From an uncultured Methylophilaceae bacterium (GTDB taxonomy: Bacteria > Pseudomonadota > Gammaproteobacteria > Burkholderiales > Methylophilaceae), in assembly GCA_903863255.1 (NCBI GenBank), contig CAIPBJ010000114.1, positions 62,001 to 126,000 of the forward strand: a DNA stretch of 64,000 nucleotides, written 5' to 3'. A program made the translations under genes and the position numbers. Below are positions 50,287 through 58,667 of this stretch, piece after piece. The notes beneath the pieces are model-generated. The model did not search any database, was not told the DNA's origin, and saw only the letters and a program-made list of their open reading frames with translations. Positions within the stretch are counted from its first letter, which is position 1, and each line of letters opens with the position of its first letter.

Positions 50287-51497
50287 TCAAACACCTCATT
50301 GAATAATCCCGCTAATTTTCCGGCTTCCTTATCTATAGAATGATTCTCCAGAACACGATCGTAAGCTGCCATTCCCATTTCCCCCAGGCGGAGTGGGGAA
50401 GCCAATATTGCCTCCTCCATGGCGACGGACAAAGAATCGATGCAACCTGCCGGAATAAGCCAGCCATTTTCATGGTGGATGACCAATTCAGGAATCCCGG
50501 CGATATACGTAGTGATGACCGGGCGACGGAGCGCCATAGCCTCCATGATGACCACGGGAAGCCCCTCAGCGAAGCTCGCCAAGACCATTGCACGTGACTC
50601 AAGTATCTCCTCCCGTACCTGATTGCTGCTAATCCAACCTGTGATCCGAATTTTTTCGGTTAGTTTGAATTCCTTTATCATCCTTTCAATCTCGGGACGC
50701 ATCTCTCCATCACCAGCCAATACCAATTCGAAATCTATGCCTTTTTCATGAATTTGTTTTGCAGCCTGAACGAGAAGCAACTGTCCCTTTTGCTCACAAA
50801 GCCTTCCCACGCATACCAGTCTTGGTCTTTCTGGAACAGGCGTCAAGGGAATATCATAAAATGACTTTTCCAGTCCACAATGCACAACCTTGATCTTTGA
50901 CCAGGCATGGTATTCGACCCAGCGAAATAATTGACTGCGGCCAAATGAACTGATGGCGACAACAAAAGCCGAATGCTTCACTTTCTCGCCAAGCTTGATG
51001 AATGCAGGCTTATCGAATTCTTCTGGCCCATGCACAGTGAAACTGTAAGATGGTCCGCCAAGTGCTTTCGACAACATGACGACCTCGGTGGAGTTTGTGC
51101 CAAAATGGGCATGGATATGGGAAACATCCATTTTTCTTAGCCATCGCAGCACACGACAAGCTTCGGCCAAATAGATCAGATGGTAAGGCCAGGGGCGATC
51201 AGCATTTTTACTCAACTGAAGCGCAAGGATGAGCGTCTTGATGAAGGCAAAAGGCGAAGTCATAAACACGATGAAAAAAGAACCCAACAAACCAGGGATA
51301 CCTTCTTTCAGGACATAAACGGTTCGTTTCCGTTCCTGGATGTCCTCCTCATCAACCAACTCCCCATCCCAACCCCGGAGTGCTATGCGCGCAACCGATA
51401 AGCCCTGTTTTTCAAGCGCAATGATTTCTCTTCTAATAAAACTATGGCTCACCTTTGGGTACTGATTGATGAAATACGCTATTCTTTTTGAATTCAC
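50283..51497 (-). CDS. Glycosyltransferase family 4
   Basis: The 404-residue GT-B protein resembles colanic-acid type enzymes, with IAYFINQYPKVSHSFIRREI at the start, DVSHIHAHFGTNS, RLVCVGRLCEQKGQLLLVQA, and the ESRAMVLASFAEGLPVVIME acidic signature (E-x7-E). Cytoplasmic, it probably adds a sugar to the EPS repeat unit. Confidence 0.92.
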   Translation of the reverse strand: MNSKRIAYFINQYPKVSHSFIRREIIALEKQGLSVARIALRGWDGELVDEEDIQERKRTVYVLKEGIPGLLGSFFIVFMTSPFAFIKTLILALQLSKNADRPWPYHLIYLAEACRVLRWLRKMDVSHIHAHFGTNSTEVVMLSKALGGPSYSFTVHGPEEFDKPAFIKLGEKVKHSAFVVAISSFGRSQLFRWVEYHAWSKIKVVHCGLEKSFYDIPLTPVPERPRLVCVGRLCEQKGQLLLVQAAKQIHEKGIDFELVLAGDGEMRPEIERMIKEFKLTEKIRITGWISSNQVREEILESRAMVLASFAEGLPVVIMEAMALRRPVITTYIAGIPELVIHHENGWLIPAGCIDSLSVAMEEAILASPLRLGEMGMAAYDRVLENHSIDKEAGKLAGLFNEVFE

Positions 51498-51517
51498 ACC
51501 GCGTCTCCGACTTTAAA

Positions 51518-52363
51518 CTATTCGCTAGAATGGGCAAATTCACCCTTGTATTCAATCTTTGCACTTTTTCTAAGCGTCCGTATATTATTATCCACCATAG
51601 TGGCACCTTTTGTATTAAGAAAATAGTCGGTTATGGATGGGGTCGCTTCTTCCAATGACTGGCTATCAGGATAGCTGTTCTCCAACCATATCAGATGCCA
51701 TTCCTTAGGCGCATGCCACAATATCGTTTGAAGTCGATCCTCACTTGTCAGCCTTGCTAAAAGATCCGATGGCACCTGCTCAGAGAAGCGGCTATAAAGT
51801 GTCCTTGAATAGCCGACATGATGACTCCCCAGCCAAGCTTCAATCGCCTCCCTGGAGCGGAGTTTTTGAAGGGCTTCCTCACCCGGAATGGATGGATCAT
51901 CGAAGCTGAAGTCCTGGAAGATGAAAAGTTTTCTTTTTGAAAACAGTTCTGGATGATCTTCATAGTATTTTTTTATTTCGGAATCAGTTGGGGGCTCAGT
52001 ACTGGATGAAATTTTAGTCAAATAGAATGTCGAGATGATTTCGCGTCTTGAAGACTCGATCGCGGACATGACCTCCGGTGTGTGATCCAACCCTTCTTTA
52101 CTCGCTTCATCAATAGCGAGCTGCTGACATATGAGCTTTTCAAGTATTTCTCGACGTTTTGACGGGAGAGTATCCACGGAGACGTTTTTGGTATTCTCCA
52201 ATGCCTGATTGACCTGATGCAGGGAAATCTCGACATCGTTTACTCTTGCAGCCACCTGATTGGGCATGGCCGGCTCATTCGATTTATGACATCCGGCCAC
52301 TCCAATCAACAATGCGACCCAAACAAAGCTGTTACATTTGAATTTATTTGATAAGGAAAACAT
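51518..52363 (-). CDS. epsD: EpsD-like peptidyl-prolyl isomerase lipoprotein
   Basis: The 281-residue precursor has a lipobox (LIGVAGC) and SurA/PrsA-like organisation: an N-terminal helical region (ARVNDVEISLHQVNQAL) and a parvulin-like part (PPTDSEIKKYYEDHPELF, KEWHLIWLENSYPD) that looks degenerate. The EpsD family accompanies exosortase-type exopolysaccharide clusters; a role in folding of secreted EPS machinery is presumed. Confidence 0.8.
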   Translation of the reverse strand: MFSLSNKFKCNSFVWVALLIGVAGCHKSNEPAMPNQVAARVNDVEISLHQVNQALENTKNVSVDTLPSKRREILEKLICQQLAIDEASKEGLDHTPEVMSAIESSRREIISTFYLTKISSSTEPPTDSEIKKYYEDHPELFSKRKLFIFQDFSFDDPSIPGEEALQKLRSREAIEAWLGSHHVGYSRTLYSRFSEQVPSDLLARLTSEDRLQTILWHAPKEWHLIWLENSYPDSQSLEEATPSITDYFLNTKGATMVDNNIRTLRKSAKIEYKGEFAHSSE

Positions 52364-52534
52364 GAAGGAAAAACCAGTTATGCATAATCAATAATGCCTA
52401 GAGTTTAACTGATTTTGCTAATGCCATGATCACCAATTCGGCATTTTTAAGATTGACGCACAGAACAGAAAGATGGAACTGCTCGAAATAAATGGTCAAC
52501 GCACAGCTACTGCCTGGTCAACCCCGTTCCTAAT

Positions 52535-53044
52535 TCAGATAGGTGCTCCATAGACACCTGTTGGCAAGAATCTTTCACAAGTATTTCTCAATCTGGATGT
52601 CATCAACTGGAGAAGGATCAAAAGAAATTTGTTACCCAATCTAGGCATCTGAACAAGAATGTCATTCAATGACTCTCGTTTGAAGATGGCAAAGTCCGTA
52701 GGTACGGTAGTGATACAACTTGCGTATCGTGGGTTGCCATCGATCATAGACATTTCACCGAGTGTCGCGCCGACGCCAATCTCGGCAATCAGCTTCTCAC
52801 CCTGTCCTGGCATGCGCTTCCTCACCTCGACTCCTCCACTTAGAAGCAAAAGGAGGTAATCTCCATCGTCGCCTTCCTGCAATAGCGTATAGTTCCGTGG
52901 GGCAGCATAGCATTCCATGTAGTGACAAAGTACTCTTACCTCATCAACACTGAAACCTTCGAAAAGTTTAATATGATTGATTATTTCCAATATATCGTCG
53001 ACGAACTTGTCGGCCATGCCCAGGTTTTCTATATCGTTATACAT
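52535..53044 (-). CDS. Stand-alone cyclic-nucleotide-binding protein
   Basis: The 169-residue protein is almost entirely one cNMP-binding (CAP effector) domain: LFEGFSVDEVRVLCHYM, LQEGDDGDYLLLLLSG and the phosphate-binding cassette GEMSMIDGNPRYASCITT. No helix-turn-helix or enzyme domain follows. It is the first minus-strand gene of the polysaccharide set, 171 bp upstream of epsD (nothing seen in that gap), so it may regulate through a partner protein. M10 is an alternative start. Confidence 0.85.
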   Translation of the reverse strand: MYNDIENLGMADKFVDDILEIINHIKLFEGFSVDEVRVLCHYMECYAAPRNYTLLQEGDDGDYLLLLLSGGVEVRKRMPGQGEKLIAEIGVGATLGEMSMIDGNPRYASCITTVPTDFAIFKRESLNDILVQMPRLGNKFLLILLQLMTSRLRNTCERFLPTGVYGAPI

Positions 53045-53055
53045 GATTCAGACTT

Positions 53056-53072
53056 TTGACAATTTTTGTCAA
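53056..53072. promoter_or_regulatory. Palindrome TTGACA-N5-TGTCAA upstream of the cNMP-sensor gene
   Basis: A perfect 6-bp inverted repeat with a 5-nt AT spacer, 12-28 bp upstream of the sensor start. It resembles an operator for a dimeric regulator; the regulator is unknown. Confidence 0.45.
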
Positions 53073-53263
53073 TCTTAAGTCAATCCTTTACTATTTACAA
53101 TAAGCATCCGTTAATATTTTATTACTGAGTTTTTTCAAATAAAACCTAAGATTAGAAAAAATTCCAGATAAACAACATTAGCAAGTATGATATTCAAGTT
53201 CTTTTGAAGTTTCATCTTAAAGGGATAATTGCAGTATAGATTGGTTTATAATCTCATTACTTA

Positions 53264-53309
53264 GGCATCCAGTTCTCTCAGCATCATTGTTTGAATGCGG
53301 ATGCCGAGA
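53264..53309. promoter_or_regulatory. Overlapping dyads upstream of the epsA-like gene
   Basis: GGCATCC (53264-53270) pairs with GGATGCC (53299-53305), while TCTCAGCATC (53276-53285) pairs 9/10 with GATGCCGAGA (53300-53309). The two hairpins exclude each other because they share the right arm. The element ends 52 nt before the epsA start and, if transcribed, would be a leader switch. Confidence 0.4.
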
Positions 53310-53361
53310 AAAAATTTATTTTATCGCTTTCGAGCAATCAAACTTAACCCGGTAAAAACCA

Positions 53362-54162
53362 TTGAGTTCAATATTGAATTTTGATTTAAATGAAGAAGAG
53401 TTCGGTCATTTCACAGATTTAATGACTGAATCGTTAAGGGTGAAAACTCACTTTGAGCTATTCTTATGGCTTCAGGGGAAGCTGCAAATATTCTTACCGC
53501 ACGATGTCATGATTGCCGCTTGGGGTGATTTCTCTCTGGGCCTGATCTATTTTGATGTCGTGTCGCCTTTACCTGGACTAAGAACCAGTAAGATTCCAAA
53601 CGAGAAACTTATCCCTTTGCTAAGAAGATTGTTTAGCTACTGGTGTGAACATTCCCGAACGCCCTACACCCTGAATTTTGAAAATGGCATATTCCATGAA
53701 ACGGACTTGGATGATGAACATCTCACCTCTGCATTCAAGGAAATGAAACATGCGCTTGTTCACGCCATCAAGGATTGCAGGGGTCGACACGACTGCCTCT
53801 ACGTTCTAATCGGCAGCTCGCATAGCATGCCGCCTAAATCTCGCAAAATGCTTGAGATCCTTCTGCCCTATATTGACTGCTCGCTGAGGCAACTCGAACC
53901 GTTACCTGATCAGGTCCCTGAGCAAGTCACGCAGAAAGAGGAATTGGAAGAAGAGATAATCGGCACGCTGTCATTGCGAGAAAAGGAAATCATGGATTGG
54001 GTGAAGAATGGGAAAACCAATCAGGAAATTGGCATGATTTTAGACATCAGTTCATTCACGGTAAAGAATCACCTTCAACGTATTTTTAAGAAGCTTGATG
54101 TACTCAATCGTGCTCAAGCGGTCACAAAATTCAGGCAAATGTATCCAAAAGATAAAGAATGA
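53362..54162 (+). CDS. epsA: EpsA-type LuxR-family transcription regulator
   Basis: The 266-residue protein has an N-terminal domain of about 190 residues without a recognised ligand fold and a C-terminal LuxR helix-turn-helix (LSLREKEIMDWVKNGKTNQE, SSFTVKNHLQRIFKKL). The family EpsA is tied to exosortase EPS loci. The best start is a TTG (53362) with only a weak GGT-rich site upstream; the next Met is residue 20. Its stop overlaps the next gene (ATGA). Confidence 0.82.
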   Translation: MSSILNFDLNEEEFGHFTDLMTESLRVKTHFELFLWLQGKLQIFLPHDVMIAAWGDFSLGLIYFDVVSPLPGLRTSKIPNEKLIPLLRRLFSYWCEHSRTPYTLNFENGIFHETDLDDEHLTSAFKEMKHALVHAIKDCRGRHDCLYVLIGSSHSMPPKSRKMLEILLPYIDCSLRQLEPLPDQVPEQVTQKEELEEEIIGTLSLREKEIMDWVKNGKTNQEIGMILDISSFTVKNHLQRIFKKLDVLNRAQAVTKFRQMYPKDKE

Positions 54163-55565
54163 TTCCGAATCTACAACCCCCCAAAAGAATAGCTGGCCTA
54201 GCCTTCTCGAGAGACCACATACTCTATATTGCAGAGGCCCTCCTTGACCCTTTGATCATGATACTGACGCTTTGGGGAGTCGCTTTGTATTCAGAAGGGG
54301 AACTCGCCCCGTTCTACCTCTTGTTTTCAGTCATCATTTTTTCGATCACGTTTCCCAGCACGCCAAAAATTCATTTGCCTGCGCTGAAATGCATCGAGAA
54401 GATCCTGGTCACCTGGGTCATACTTGCTAGTCTTCTGTTCATTTTTGGCGCATCGACCAGATACATACTCCTGTTCTCTCACAAGACCATCATGTTGTGG
54501 CTAGGCCTAACCCCGCTATTCCAGATTCTTGCAGTTTTTGCACTCAAGAAACTGGCACCCAAACTGATCCAGCTTCAGGGACCGGTCAAACGAGCTATTG
54601 TAGTTGGCATGAACCCTCAAGGCCTGGAACTGGCAAACAGGCTTTCTCGCAGCCAATACGACTCAGCAGAACTGCTTGGATTTTTTGATGACAGGACCCC
54701 TGAACGCATTCCGCCAGACATGAACTTCCCCATGCTTGGGGTGCTTGATGAAGTAGCAGAATACATCAAGAAAAATCTCGTTCATGTGATCTACCTCTCG
54801 CTGCCCATGGCAAGCCAACCTCGAATTCTAAAATTACTGGATGAATTAAAGGATACGACAGCCTCAATCTATTTTGTTCCAGATATCTTCATGACGGACT
54901 TGATTCAGGGAAGAATGGACCAGGTAGACGGGATTCCGGTCGTTGCCGTAAGAGAATCCCCATTTACAGGCATGGATGGCTTAGTCAAACGTTTTACAGA
55001 CGTCGTTCTGTCCATCATCATCCTGACTTTGATATCACCCATACTCCTTGTGGTTGCCATAGGGGTCAAGGTGACGTCGCCAGGACCGATCATCTTCAAG
55101 CAAAGAAGATACGGTCTGGACGGACAGGAAATATTTGTGTACAAGTTTCGATCCATGACCGTTTGCGAGGACGGCGCAACCGTTGTTCAGGCAACCAAAC
55201 AAGATCAGAGGATTACCCCCCTGGGTGGTTTTTTACGCAAGTCCTCACTGGATGAACTTCCGCAATTCTTTAACGTGATTCAAGGCAGGATGAGCATCGT
55301 TGGACCTCGCCCGCACGCAGTCTCCCACAATGAAATGTACCGAAAACTCATCAAAGGCTATATGATCCGTCACAAAGTCAAACCTGGCATCACCGGCTGG
55401 GCTCAAGTCAATGGACTAAGGGGCGAGACAGAAACATTGGACAAGATGAAGGCCCGTATCGATTACGACATTGACTACTTGCGAAACTGGAGCCCTAGAC
55501 TTGATTTCTATATTATCTTCAAAACAATCTGGGTCGTATTCAAGGGACAAAAAGGGGCCTATTAA
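54159..55565 (+). CDS. epsB: Undecaprenyl-phosphate glycosylphosphotransferase (EPS priming enzyme)
   Basis: Transfers the first sugar-1-phosphate onto undecaprenyl phosphate. The 468-residue protein has 4-5 N-terminal membrane segments, a central CoA-binding-like domain (KRAIVVGMNPQGLELANRL), a membrane re-entrant helix and the catalytic bacterial-transferase domain (SPGPIIFKQRRYG, YKFRSMTV, SSLDELPQFFNV, GRMSIVGPRPHA, KPGITGWAQVNG). It overlaps epsA by 4 bp, so regulator and priming enzyme are co-expressed. Confidence 0.9.
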   Translation: MIPNLQPPKRIAGLAFSRDHILYIAEALLDPLIMILTLWGVALYSEGELAPFYLLFSVIIFSITFPSTPKIHLPALKCIEKILVTWVILASLLFIFGASTRYILLFSHKTIMLWLGLTPLFQILAVFALKKLAPKLIQLQGPVKRAIVVGMNPQGLELANRLSRSQYDSAELLGFFDDRTPERIPPDMNFPMLGVLDEVAEYIKKNLVHVIYLSLPMASQPRILKLLDELKDTTASIYFVPDIFMTDLIQGRMDQVDGIPVVAVRESPFTGMDGLVKRFTDVVLSIIILTLISPILLVVAIGVKVTSPGPIIFKQRRYGLDGQEIFVYKFRSMTVCEDGATVVQATKQDQRITPLGGFLRKSSLDELPQFFNVIQGRMSIVGPRPHAVSHNEMYRKLIKGYMIRHKVKPGITGWAQVNGLRGETETLDKMKARIDYDIDYLRNWSPRLDFYIIFKTIWVVFKGQKGAY

Positions 55566-55586
55566 GCTGACCCGTTCAGCAACCTG

Positions 55587-56990
55587 TTAGCCTAGATGAA
55601 GCCTCATGACATATTCGATCAAATGGTGAACACCTGTACCAACCAGGTAGCCAAGCGGTAAAACTGGCAGGACCATCAGCTCTTTCTTTATGTCCAGCAT
55701 GTTGAATTGTTTCTTGTAGTAAAAGATCAGTGGCAAGGAAGCCAGCTTACTCCCCCCAATCACCCATAACGCACCATTAATCCCGTCGAACCGGTAGGCA
55801 ATTGGCAAGAGGGTATAGATGACGACGATATTGATAATGATAAGTGGTGTTAACAGCCTAGGCTTACCCATGGCGACAAAGAACTGGTTCAAGACCTCAT
55901 AACGAATCGAAAAGAAACCAATTGCCAGTATCTGCAAGATGAATCCAGCCTGCATGTACCTGCCATCGTACAAAATCTGAATGATCAGACCGGCCGTTGC
56001 CATTAGAAACCCCATGCTGAACAATGAAGTAATGTCGACGGGCAATCTTATCCTGTAGTAACTCCGTTTAACATTGGCGAAATCCTTATTCCGTATGACT
56101 TCACTTAATACTGGCAGGGCCACTCCGTTCAGGACTTTCATAACGATTTCCTGAACAGCGCTCCACATGAAATAGGCTATCGTATAAAGCCCTAGCTGTT
56201 TGGTATCGATTAGCCCGCCAAGAACGATACGATCACCACTCATTGAAACGAAACCGAGAATCGAACTTAGGAACACCCATTTACCAAAATGAAATATCTC
56301 CGCAAATGCCTCCTTATCCCATGCAAACCAATTCGATTCGCCTTTGATCAGCGTATAGCTTAGGATGGTATTGACAATGGTTCCCATCACGGAACCAGCA
56401 GCCAATGCCCAAACGGAACGGTCGATCTGAACCCAGATCATCATAAAAATGATGCCTGAAACTTGTGAGCCAAGATTAATTAACACCTTATCTCTTAAGA
56501 TCAGGTTTCGATTCGATAACGATATACGAACCGAACGAAAACCATCGATGGGTGACTCAAGCGATATGAAAGCGATAATCCAGGGTAAAATCGGATCGGA
56601 ATAAACGCTGCCAGAAGGCCACCAGTGCATGTAATTGATAAAATAGATGCCCAGTGCCAGGAGACAAGCCATAAGGTATACCAGGAACCCTCTGGCAACC
56701 TGAACCGTCCATATGGTATCCAGGAAAAGCTTGTCCTCGCGGTGGGATTGTATAATGTTCTGGTTCAGGCCAAGGTCAGAAAATAAATGGAGGCCAAACA
56801 TGACCAAATTAGCCATTGCCATCAGCCCAAACATTTCCGGAGCCAGCAACCTCGTCATGATCAAATTACTGGCCAGTCGGATTGCCTGACTGACAAAGTG
56901 ACCCCCTAGTACCCAAATACTGGCATTCAACGCTCGTTTTTTTAAAGAAATGATGGTTCTCTTTTCAGCTTGTTCTGATTTTAATGACAC
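55587..56990 (-). CDS. Wzx-like oligosaccharide flippase
   Basis: The 467-residue membrane protein has 12-14 hydrophobic segments and the N-terminal LNASIWVLGGHFVSQAIRLA followed by SNLIMTRLLAPEMFGLMA typical of MOP-superfamily polysaccharide flippases. It likely flips the lipid-linked EPS unit. It converges on epsB with a 21-bp gap. Confidence 0.88.
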   Translation of the reverse strand: MSLKSEQAEKRTIISLKKRALNASIWVLGGHFVSQAIRLASNLIMTRLLAPEMFGLMAMANLVMFGLHLFSDLGLNQNIIQSHREDKLFLDTIWTVQVARGFLVYLMACLLALGIYFINYMHWWPSGSVYSDPILPWIIAFISLESPIDGFRSVRISLSNRNLILRDKVLINLGSQVSGIIFMMIWVQIDRSVWALAAGSVMGTIVNTILSYTLIKGESNWFAWDKEAFAEIFHFGKWVFLSSILGFVSMSGDRIVLGGLIDTKQLGLYTIAYFMWSAVQEIVMKVLNGVALPVLSEVIRNKDFANVKRSYYRIRLPVDITSLFSMGFLMATAGLIIQILYDGRYMQAGFILQILAIGFFSIRYEVLNQFFVAMGKPRLLTPLIIINIVVIYTLLPIAYRFDGINGALWVIGGSKLASLPLIFYYKKQFNMLDIKKELMVLPVLPLGYLVGTGVHHLIEYVMRLHLG

Positions 56991-57160
56991 ATTTTATTGT
57001 TGATCGATCTTCGAATTCTAATGAATTCCAACCTCAAATTTAACACATTTTATCAAAATAGCGCGCAGTACCTCACCAAGAAAGGAGACAAGGATGACAA
57101 ATCAGGGCTGCTTCGATTAACTGGATCGTCATAAGAAACGCAGGTTACTTTTCTTTATTC

Positions 57161-57185
57161 AATAAAAAACCCCCAATGAGGGGGT
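57161..57185 (-). terminator. Rho-independent terminator after the PEP-CTERM gene
   Basis: ACCCCC/GGGGGT stem with a 5-nt loop (57169-57185), followed on the minus strand by TTTTTTATTG. It lies 28 bp past the stop of the PEP-CTERM gene. The rest of the 222-bp gap to the flippase gene (56991-57212) shows nothing else. Confidence 0.8.
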
Positions 57186-57212
57186 CCACTAAAACGAAGA
57201 ATCGAATCAAAG

Positions 57213-57602
57213 TTACATTCGACTTCTGCGACGGGCTGCAAATACAATCAACCCTAATCCGGATAACATCATGGCATAAGATTGTGTCTCTGGAACACTT
57301 GAGACCACTTCGTCCTGTGTCGAATTGACCGAGGAAGGAACAACCGTGCCCTTCTCATTCACCTTGTAATGAGAAACCGCAGCGGATTTCTGAGTCATGT
57401 CAGAGAAAGATGGTTGATCAGACATCGCCAACTTGGCTGTTTTGCTGAAATTCGAGAACTCGGATGAGATCCTTGACTGGCTTGCTTGTTCGAATGTATT
57501 GGAATCATTGATTGATTGAAAATTGGCATAGGCATTAGCATCGACTGATAATGAAAATAATGTCATTGCCAATACAAGATTGCTTTTAACTAGAATTCCC
57601 AT
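57213..57602 (-). CDS. Small PEP-CTERM (exosortase-sorted) protein
   Basis: The 129-residue precursor has an N-terminal signal peptide (cleavage near ANA, residue 24), a Ser/Asn/Thr-rich mature region and a C-terminal tripartite signal: VPET (103-106), a hydrophobic segment LSGLGLIVFA and the basic RRRSR tail. The usual Pro after PE is Thr here. It is probably cut and anchored or released by an exosortase, which is not encoded in this window. A GAGG ribosome-binding site is present. Confidence 0.85.
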   Translation of the reverse strand: MGILVKSNLVLAMTLFSLSVDANAYANFQSINDSNTFEQASQSRISSEFSNFSKTAKLAMSDQPSFSDMTQKSAAVSHYKVNEKGTVVPSSVNSTQDEVVSSVPETQSYAMMLSGLGLIVFAARRRSRM

Positions 57603-57639
57603 GGTGCACCTCGGCTTCTTATGATCAATTTACAATTTT

Positions 57640-57660
57640 TGTAATCAACAATTGATTACA
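57640..57660. promoter_or_regulatory. Perfect 9-bp inverted repeat upstream of the PEP-CTERM gene
   Basis: TGTAATCAA-CAA-TTGATTACA, 38-58 bp upstream of the ATG, is a perfect dyad with a 3-nt centre. This is a typical operator size and position, but could also be a small hairpin. The regulator is unknown. Confidence 0.5.
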
Positions 57661-57761
57661 TGGGTGCATTTAATCGTAATTTTAACGAGGCCTCAATAGT
57701 CCATACGTACTAATGACTTTAAATATTTTTGTAACAATGATTTGCAACTAATTGAATCCAT

Positions 57762-58559
57762 TCACTTTAGAGCAGGCGTCAAATGTGGAGACAGCGTCTG
57801 GAGCATCTGGGCAAAGACCTTTGGATTGCCAGCAACGATGTTCCCAGTATCGATCCAAGACTCGTTCCCTTCAAAATCACCCACGATACCCCCCGCCTCC
57901 TGGATCAATAAGGCACCCGCCGCGATATCCCATTTCGACAGATTGATCTCCCAGAAGCCGTCAAACCATCCAGCAGCAACGTAGGCAAGGTCTAGAGCAG
58001 CCGATCCAGGGCGTCTTAAACCGGAGGTTTTCTTGATCATGTCCTTGAACATCCCCATGTAAGCATCCATATGCTGAAAATCCCTGTAGGGGAAACCCGT
58101 TCCAATGATGCATTCCTGAAGTTTGGTGCGGTTACTCACACGGATACGCTTATCATTCAAGAACGCGCCCCTACCGCGAGTTGCCGTGAATAAATCGTTT
58201 CGGTTTGGATCGTACACGACAGCCTGAGTCAGGACCCCTTGCTGCTGCAGTGCGATCGATATCGAGTATTGAGGAAAACCGTGAAGGAAATTTGTTGTGC
58301 CATCCAAAGGATCAATGATCCAGATATTGTCCGCTTCGCTATTGGAGGTGCCGCTTTCTTCACCCAAAAAACCATGGTCAGGGTAAGCATCCTGGAGTAT
58401 CTCGATGATTGCACGTTCCGAAGCATGATCCACTTCACTGACAAAATCATTGAATGTCTTACTTCTTACCTTGAGGGAGCCAACGTCTTCTGAAGCTCGT
58501 GTAATGATCGAGCCCGCACGGCGTGCTGCTTTTACTGCATTTGTTAGCATCGGATGCAT
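57762..58559 (-). CDS. suhB: Inositol monophosphatase family protein SuhB
   Basis: Mg-dependent sugar/inositol phosphatase that in E. coli also acts in rRNA antitermination. The start at [16 protein letters not shown] gives 265 residues; an upstream frame from 58604 adds 15 residues not seen in the family. Metal motifs: [20 protein letters not shown] and [15 protein letters not shown]. It is divergent from trmJ. Confidence 0.94.
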   Translation of the reverse strand: MHPMLTNAVKAARRAGSIITRASEDVGSLKVRSKTFNDFVSEVDHASERAIIEILQDAYPDHGFLGEESGTSNSEADNIWIIDPLDGTTNFLHGFPQYSISIALQQQGVLTQAVVYDPNRNDLFTATRGRGAFLNDKRIRVSNRTKLQECIIGTGFPYRDFQHMDAYMGMFKDMIKKTSGLRRPGSAALDLAYVAAGWFDGFWEINLSKWDIAAGALLIQEAGGIVGDFEGNESWIDTGNIVAGNPKVFAQMLQTLSPHLTPALK

Positions 58560-58667
58560 CATCTTGAATTTTCCACTTTTGCTTTTGCCCGAATTGAATA
58601 TCAAGGCAAACTTTAAAGAACTGTTAAAATGCTATTTTAATGTGTATTGCCTTGAGTTCCAAATTAA

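Larger units (their letters stand above)
53045..53361. promoter_or_regulatory. AT-rich divergent control region of the EPS locus
   Basis: This 317-bp gap between the divergent cNMP-sensor gene and the epsA-like regulator is strongly AT-rich and holds no plausible gene. It contains a palindrome next to the sensor gene, and two overlapping dyads nearer epsA (listed separately). Promoters for both directions must lie here, but I cannot define them. Confidence 0.6.
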
